This document shows, piece by piece, positions 59,301 to 64,000 of a stretch of 64,000 bases of DNA. The notes below the pieces were generated by a model. It searched no databases. It was not told the DNA's origin and saw nothing but the letters and a program-made list of their open reading frames with translations. Numbering within the stretch: position 1 is the stretch's first letter; each line of letters opens with the position of its first letter. This stretch comes from Acorus gramineus (Eukaryota > Streptophyta > Magnoliopsida > Acorales > Acoraceae): NCBI GenBank assembly GCA_030737835.1, contig JAUJYN010000031.1, forward strand, positions 930,001-994,000, given 5' to 3'. The translations under genes were made by a program, and so were the position numbers.

Positions 59301-62052
59301 CTAGATCCCACTTAAATAAGTCAACACACTTAATTAGGGTTAAGGCTTGGTTAATTAGGGTTTAAGTGAGGCTTTAAGTGGGATTTGACTTGGGTCAACC
59401 CAACCACACAAAAAAACAAAAAGGGTTGACCAAGTCATGGGCCCACTTTGACCGAGTCAACTCTCCCGATGACTTCTCGCTCGGTCAAAACCCGGATACG
59501 CCCCGAAACTGTGAAATTTCAGAAACGTTACCGGAATTCGATGAAATTTTCATGAGTGGCTTAGAATGGCACCAGGACACATAATATGCAGTTAGATTTT
59601 CAATCGGAGTCCTCTAGCTCAGGACGATAGCTAACAGTCCAAAATTTTAGCGGTTCCGATCGAAAAACGAAAAAACTCAAAAACTTTCAGAATGCTCCAA
59701 TGGTTACCAGAAGGCTAAAAAGTGACACATATATAACATGGGGCGTGCGCGGGGTGCTGCGCGGGGGGGGGGGGGGGGCGCAGTGCGCGCGGGGGCGCGC
59801 TGGGCTGGACGCGCAGTGCGCGCGGGCTCACGCGAGCGTGCGCGTGCGTGCGGCAGCGCGTCTGGGCGCGCAGGCAGGCGCGCGGCAGTGCGCCGATGGT
59901 GCCGGGGTGTGTGCGTGCGTGCGCATTCGTGCGTGCGCGTGCGGGTGGCCATGCGTGTGGCTGCCCGGGGGTTCGGGTAGGTGTTGGGGAACTCGGACTC
60001 GCGTGCGTACGCGCGTGCTCGCATGCGTGCGAGCCCGTATGCATGTTTATCCGAGTATTGGGTATTTCTAATCATTTCTTTGTGTAAATTGTATTGTTTC
60101 TCACCAGTTCAATGCCCCTACCTTGCAGGTCTCGTCAGATGGGATGCGCGAGGTCCCGGGTCATAAGGTGAGTGGTTTGATTCCAATCCCCCCCCCCCTC
60201 TCTAGGGATGCGCTCGACCCGCGTAGACGCGCGTCGCGCATCGATGGGGGCCCCTAGCTATTATTTGTAGAAGCTATGCATTCACCCTTATATGCCACCC
60301 TAGACTTGTATGCTAGGGATATGCACCCATACATCATGTATAGAGGCCTGTACATGCCTGGACACCATGTCCTGTACTTAAGAGCCTCGATCTATGCATG
60401 CATGATTATTATGTAGTATCCATGCCACCCTAGGCCTTGCATGTTAGGGATATGCACCCTTATATCATGTATAGTGGCCCATGCATGTTTAGGCACCTTG
60501 CCCTTGATTCGAAAGCCCCTACCTATGCATGTTCTTATTTAGTTTAATTTATTTAAATCGAATGCGAGCATATTATTATTAGCATGCCTTAGAGAATATT
60601 ATAACCTTGTGGTTATAATATATGGTTCCCCGCATCTTAGTTATGCGCCCTGGAGGAATTCTGAAGAATTCATGTCATTAGAAATGTTAGGAAGCGTCGT
60701 CGACGGATCCAAGAGGATCACATGCGTGTGGGTAGGCTGTTTCTCTTCCCTTCGTTGGATCCGTGTAGGGACTCCTCAGCGTTAGACAGGTCATCCTGAC
60801 AGAGGGCTCCCATCAGTAGGCACCTCCTGATTTGGTTTCGGACTGTGCTGAATGTGGGAGTAGACCAGGCGAGCTACGGTGTGGAGGAGAGGCTATCGGT
60901 GGACCAAGGGTGATCAATAGCCTAGTCAGTCCCAAAAGACCATGTCACCAGTTTGAGGGTGAGGGTGTAGTGGGTTGGCGATGAGCGACCCACTGGTTTG
61001 TGTAGTTGCTGCCACTTAGAGGCTATAAATAATCTGAGGTTGGTTATTGAATGATGTCGCGAGCGTGGAATCGTTCTCCCCTTCGTTGGATCCGATGTAG
61101 GAACTCCCCGACGTTGGCTATACCTGTCAGAGGACTAGGCGGAGGCCACGAGGGTGGGAGAGGCTACCGGTGGACCAGGGGTGTAGAGCAGTCTAAGTCT
61201 CTCCCACTGTCCCAAGTTTCCTCCTTTCAAGAGTGAGGGTGTGGATGAGGCGAAGACGCGTCCATCGTGACCCATTCGTTGTTCGACCGTTCCCATAGAT
61301 GTTGGGTCCGGTCTTGTGATCGATGTTGAGGGACATCGATGGGCATTTATCTAGATGTAGATGATCCAGCAGTGTTGAGTGGACCAGTAAATCCGGGTCT
61401 CTTCGACCGACGGCATGGTCCCTAGACCAGTAAATCCGGGTCTCTTCGACCGATGGTATGGTCTCTCCCCATAAGTCCCAAAAGACTCCTTTCAGGAGTG
61501 AGGGTGGGGGTGAGGTTGGTCGCGCCGCCGCGTGACCCAGTGATCATTGGGTTTCTACCCATGTTTTTCCTTGAAAAAGGGAACTGATTTATGTATTGAT
61601 CTGTAGAATGGTGATTGGTTTCCAGCCACTCACTGAGCTTGTAGCTCACCCCTCGCATACTGTTTCTTTTCAGGGGCAGTGTTGGGCGTGGAGCTGGAGC
61701 TTTCCTGTGGCGTGGTCTTATGGGCGTGGAGCGTTCTTCCGGCGGGTGACGAGTGCGAGACTGTCAGCATTACTAGAGTCTTTTATGCTTTGTAAATCGT
61801 GCATGTGGCACAGGTTGTATTTTCTTTGGTCTAGGCTTGGCTTCCACAGGACATTGATTGTGTATTCGGGTCTGTAATAATGTTTTTGATTTACAGACAT
61901 TGTATATATTATGCTTCCGCTTTTCAGTCAGTTATCTTTATCTTGCTTTGCCGCCTTGTGTATTGTTGTTGGTGTCCTTATTGACCTCAGGTATTGATAA
62001 CTGATATTACATTTTATTATTGCCACGTCTCGGGGACGCCTGGGGCGTGACA
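56324..62052 (+). mobile_element. Solo LTR K of the D subfamily, interrupted by L
   Basis: TGTTGTGCCTGTGTCATTTT at 56,324 to GGGGCGTGACA at 62,052, flanked by GTGAC (56,319-56,323; 62,053-62,057), which is itself the GTGAC of the J terminus. Own sequence is 56,324-56,973 and 59,739-62,052. The part matching ~29,760-30,310 of the D LTR is missing at the L junction. The candidate micro-exon after CCTTGCAG near 60,129 is 39 nt, as in D. Confidence 0.9.
56974..59738 (-). mobile_element. Reverse LTR copy L inside K
   Basis: Both ends are intact (TGTCACGCCCCAGGG at 56,974; ATATATAACA ending 59,738), but the flanks GTTTG and TGGGG do not match and host LTR sequence is lost beside it. It carries the same sequence as F except for an internal deletion that joins GGCTCTTACACAA near 58,289 directly to ATACCCCACACTCGGG. 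In F those two points are ~270 bp apart. Confidence 0.87.
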
Positions 62053-62058
62053 GTGACA

Positions 62059-63115
62059 ACTACGCCATAAGAGTTATTACGTTTATTTACCTCTACATAC
62101 AGCGATTGGTTAGATTTTAGGAAGTACATCAGGGTTTATAACAATATGTTTGCTTTTACCTCTCTAGGGGTAAACTATGATAAGGGATTGGCTAGGACGA
62201 CAAAGGGTATTTACACGTTTAGAGCTCAAGGACAAATCTATCACTATATAAATGATGCAGTGCAAGGAGATAAGAAGCCATCATATCTACAATTATACTT
62301 CTATGACACTGAACATGAAGTGGAAAATCGGACTTCAATGTTGACTGCTTTAACCAAGATATTGTGAGAAGTTTGATGGACATTCTCATTCTAAACCCAT
62401 ATGCAGCTTTTTTTCAGGAGTCTTCGTGATGTTAATGTGAAGAGGATTGCTGAATATCTATAAAGTGTGATCCTGTACTTGATCAAAGGGTCTATAATCG
62501 ACTGACTGTATCACAAGTCGCTGCAATATGGACTGCAAATGAAGAAGGGGATAGAATCAACGCTCCATGGTCATCCATAGCCATTCAGGGCAGAATTACA
62601 AAATATAATCTCACTTTGGGTGTTACGATCCATTGCAATATCCATTGCTATTTCCGTATGGAGAGACCGGATGGTGTGAAAGCACACCCAAGGTTAACAA
62701 ACAAAATACTCAATCTGTAGAATAAGTTGGTCATGTTTAGGAAAATAGAGATTTACAATCAATTGAGTCTTTGATACTAGTGGGGACGTCAAGTATGTTG
62801 ATGTGAAACACTATCTTTCATTGTGTTTCTTTTCAATATGGGATGATTCATGGGTGATTTTATGCTAAATTCTGAATTTCTTGCAGATAACAAGAAAAAG
62901 AAAAGGAGAGGAGAATATGTCACATGTTGTGAGTATTACTGCTACAAATTGCATATTAGATCAACTGATGAGTTGAGTTTACTTTTTAGTGGTAGATTGT
63001 TACAACAATATGTTGTTGATATGCATGTGAAGATTGAGACTGCTCGTTTGGAATATTGTTGATGAGAATAGAAAAGAATAAGGGATGATTTGTATCAAGA
63101 CATTGCTGATAGCAG
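62059..63115 (+). pseudogene. Helitron Rep/helicase N-terminal region, broken
   Basis: Translations in changing plus frames match the Helitron-like N-terminal region. These are RKYIRVYNNMFAFTSLGV and YTFRAQGQIYHYI (62,119-62,260), YLQLYFYDTEHEV (~62,290), VAAIWTANEEGDRINAPW (~62,520-62,570), DPLQYPLLFPYGETGW (~62,620-62,680), and EYYCYKLHIR..GRLLQQYVVDMHVK (~62,930-63,030). At least two frameshifts (near 62,345 and 62,418) and several stops separate them. The HUH nickase and helicase motifs lie beyond what is preserved. The left side is cut by the J/K LTR end. Confidence 0.85.
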
Positions 63116-63350
63116 TGTTCTTATATGCGGTATGCGGTTTGCATGCGACTAGGTTACCGCATAGAGTATATGTGTTATGAGGGAGTATATGCGGATCCGT
63201 AATTTTTTATTAAATAATATATTCTGTAGTGTATTTATATACAAGATATAACATAATAAGATAACTGTTCAAAATTTTAACATATTAAATAAAGTTACTA
63301 TTCAAAATTTCAAGTATTAAACAAATTAATGTATCCCATTATCAGGGCAT
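63110..63350. other. AT-rich segment, possible start of a hAT-like element
   Basis: CAGTGTTCTTATATGCGG at ~63,112 begins with the CAGTG often seen at hAT ends, followed by three ATGCGG words. The other terminus is not in the window, so this is tentative. Confidence 0.25.
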
Positions 63351-63530
63351 CAAGCCAAAAGACAAAAATAAATAAATTAAAATAAAATACCATCAACTTT
63401 TTCATTAACTCTACAAATGTCATTCAATAAAATATGACAGCAAGCCAAAAGACAAAAATAAATAAATAAAAATAAAATACCGTAAATTTTTCCTGACTCT
63501 ACATGTCATTCAATCAAATATGCATAGCAC
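63351..63530. repeat. 90-bp direct duplication
   Basis: CAAGCCAAAAGACAAAAATA starts at 63,351 and 63,441. The two 90-bp copies differ by a few bases and small indels. Confidence 0.85.
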
Positions 63531-63549
63531 ATGTGTAAGCTAGTGTGTA

Positions 63550-63650
63550 ATAGAGAGATGACATAGAGATAGAGGGTGAGATAGAATGAGAGATAGAGAG
63601 AGAGTAACAGAGAGGGGGGAGGGAATGAGAGAGAAATAAGAGAAGAAGTG
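63550..63650. repeat. GA-rich microsatellite
   Basis: GAGATAGAGAGAGAG-type runs with interruptions. Confidence 0.85.
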
Positions 63651-64000
63651 ATCGCTGGCTCGTTGCGATAGAAGAAGGTAGTCGCTAAATAAGATCGAAC
63701 CGAGTCGGCGTCGGTGCTAAAGAAGAAGATAGATAGGAGGAGAACTGGTCACTCCTGTAGTCGAAGGAGGTCAGCACTAGTCATTGCTGTCGGTATCAGA
63801 ATTCGGAAGGGGTTGGGGTGGTTGATATGCTTCGAAAAGCCTTTCTCCCTCTTCCCGTCCTTTGGGGTCTGCATGTGTGGTGGTTCTTCAGAGGTTTGGA
63901 TCCAGTGCGCGTCTTGGCAGGCTCAGTCGAATTGTCTCTCGGAAGGGTGGTGGGTTGGTTTTTCGTTCTTGGCTGAGGCGGCTGACAAGTCCTTAGGAGG
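63651..64000. other. Unassigned GC-moderate end of window
   Basis: No recognised gene or repeat. Words such as GGTTGGGGTGGTTGATATGC and GAAGAAGATAGATAG are present. It could be the 5' region of a gene or element beyond the window. Confidence 0.3.

Noticed and set aside
63840..64000. Possible gene start at the window end
   Set aside because: Composition changes to moderate GC but no frame, motif or splice pattern can be judged in 160 bp.

Overview
The window is nuclear DNA of a flowering plant, most likely a eudicot. The evidence is one intron-containing, plant-type Golgi glycosyltransferase gene and about 50 kb of plant transposable elements: Ty3/Gypsy long terminal repeats (LTRs), Mutator-like elements, MITEs and a Helitron. 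The species cannot be named from the sequence. No rRNA, tRNA, CRISPR array or organellar DNA was seen.

Layout. 1-4.3 kb: the 3' end of a Gypsy LTR, a fold-back element with a hAT-type MITE inside it, and a Mutator-like relic carrying a C48 (Ulp1-type) protease pseudogene on the minus strand. 4.6-9.2 kb: the only gene that looks functional, a RAY1-like GT77 beta-arabinofuranosyltransferase whose exons read open from end to end. 9.2-12 kb: AT-rich intergenic DNA. 11,967-19,381: a non-autonomous LTR retrotransposon (5-bp duplication AACAT) whose interior is almost entirely tandem repeats; its 3' LTR is split by a solo LTR. 20.1-24.4 kb: a second relic related to the first Mutator-like element, then several small inverted-repeat elements.

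24.4-51.5 kb is one nest resolved by target-site duplications. A roughly 110-bp minisatellite was hit by a Mutator-like element (24,794-50,858; 9-bp duplication ATTTAAGTT). That element was hit by solo LTR C (25,650-28,858; GCTAA), by a complete but dead Tekay/Del-type Gypsy element D (29,093-46,682; GTCGG), and by solo LTR H (46,795-50,268; AAGTT). The 3' LTR of D was hit by solo LTR E (37,700-40,891; TGGCG) and by reverse-oriented copy F (40,974-46,451; TCTTT), and F contains another copy, G. 51.5-62.1 kb is a second nest: truncated reverse copy I, a third LTR type J, solo LTR K inside the last bases of J (GTGAC), and reverse copy L inside K. 62.06-63.1 kb is a broken Helitron replicase/helicase, and the window ends in simple and short tandem repeats.

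The LTR family that dominates the right two thirds has a conserved internal layout: promoter end, splice donor, a CpG-rich hypervariable block, splice acceptor, a 36- or 39-nt candidate micro-exon, donor, G-rich short repeats, acceptor, conserved 3' end. The many long open frames in the CpG-rich blocks are compositional artefacts and were not annotated as genes. The most unusual signals are a strand-consistent cluster of the octamer ATGTAACT in both protease-type Mutator-like relics, the CpG-block and micro-exon module of the LTRs, and the nesting itself. All boundaries and counts were read by eye.
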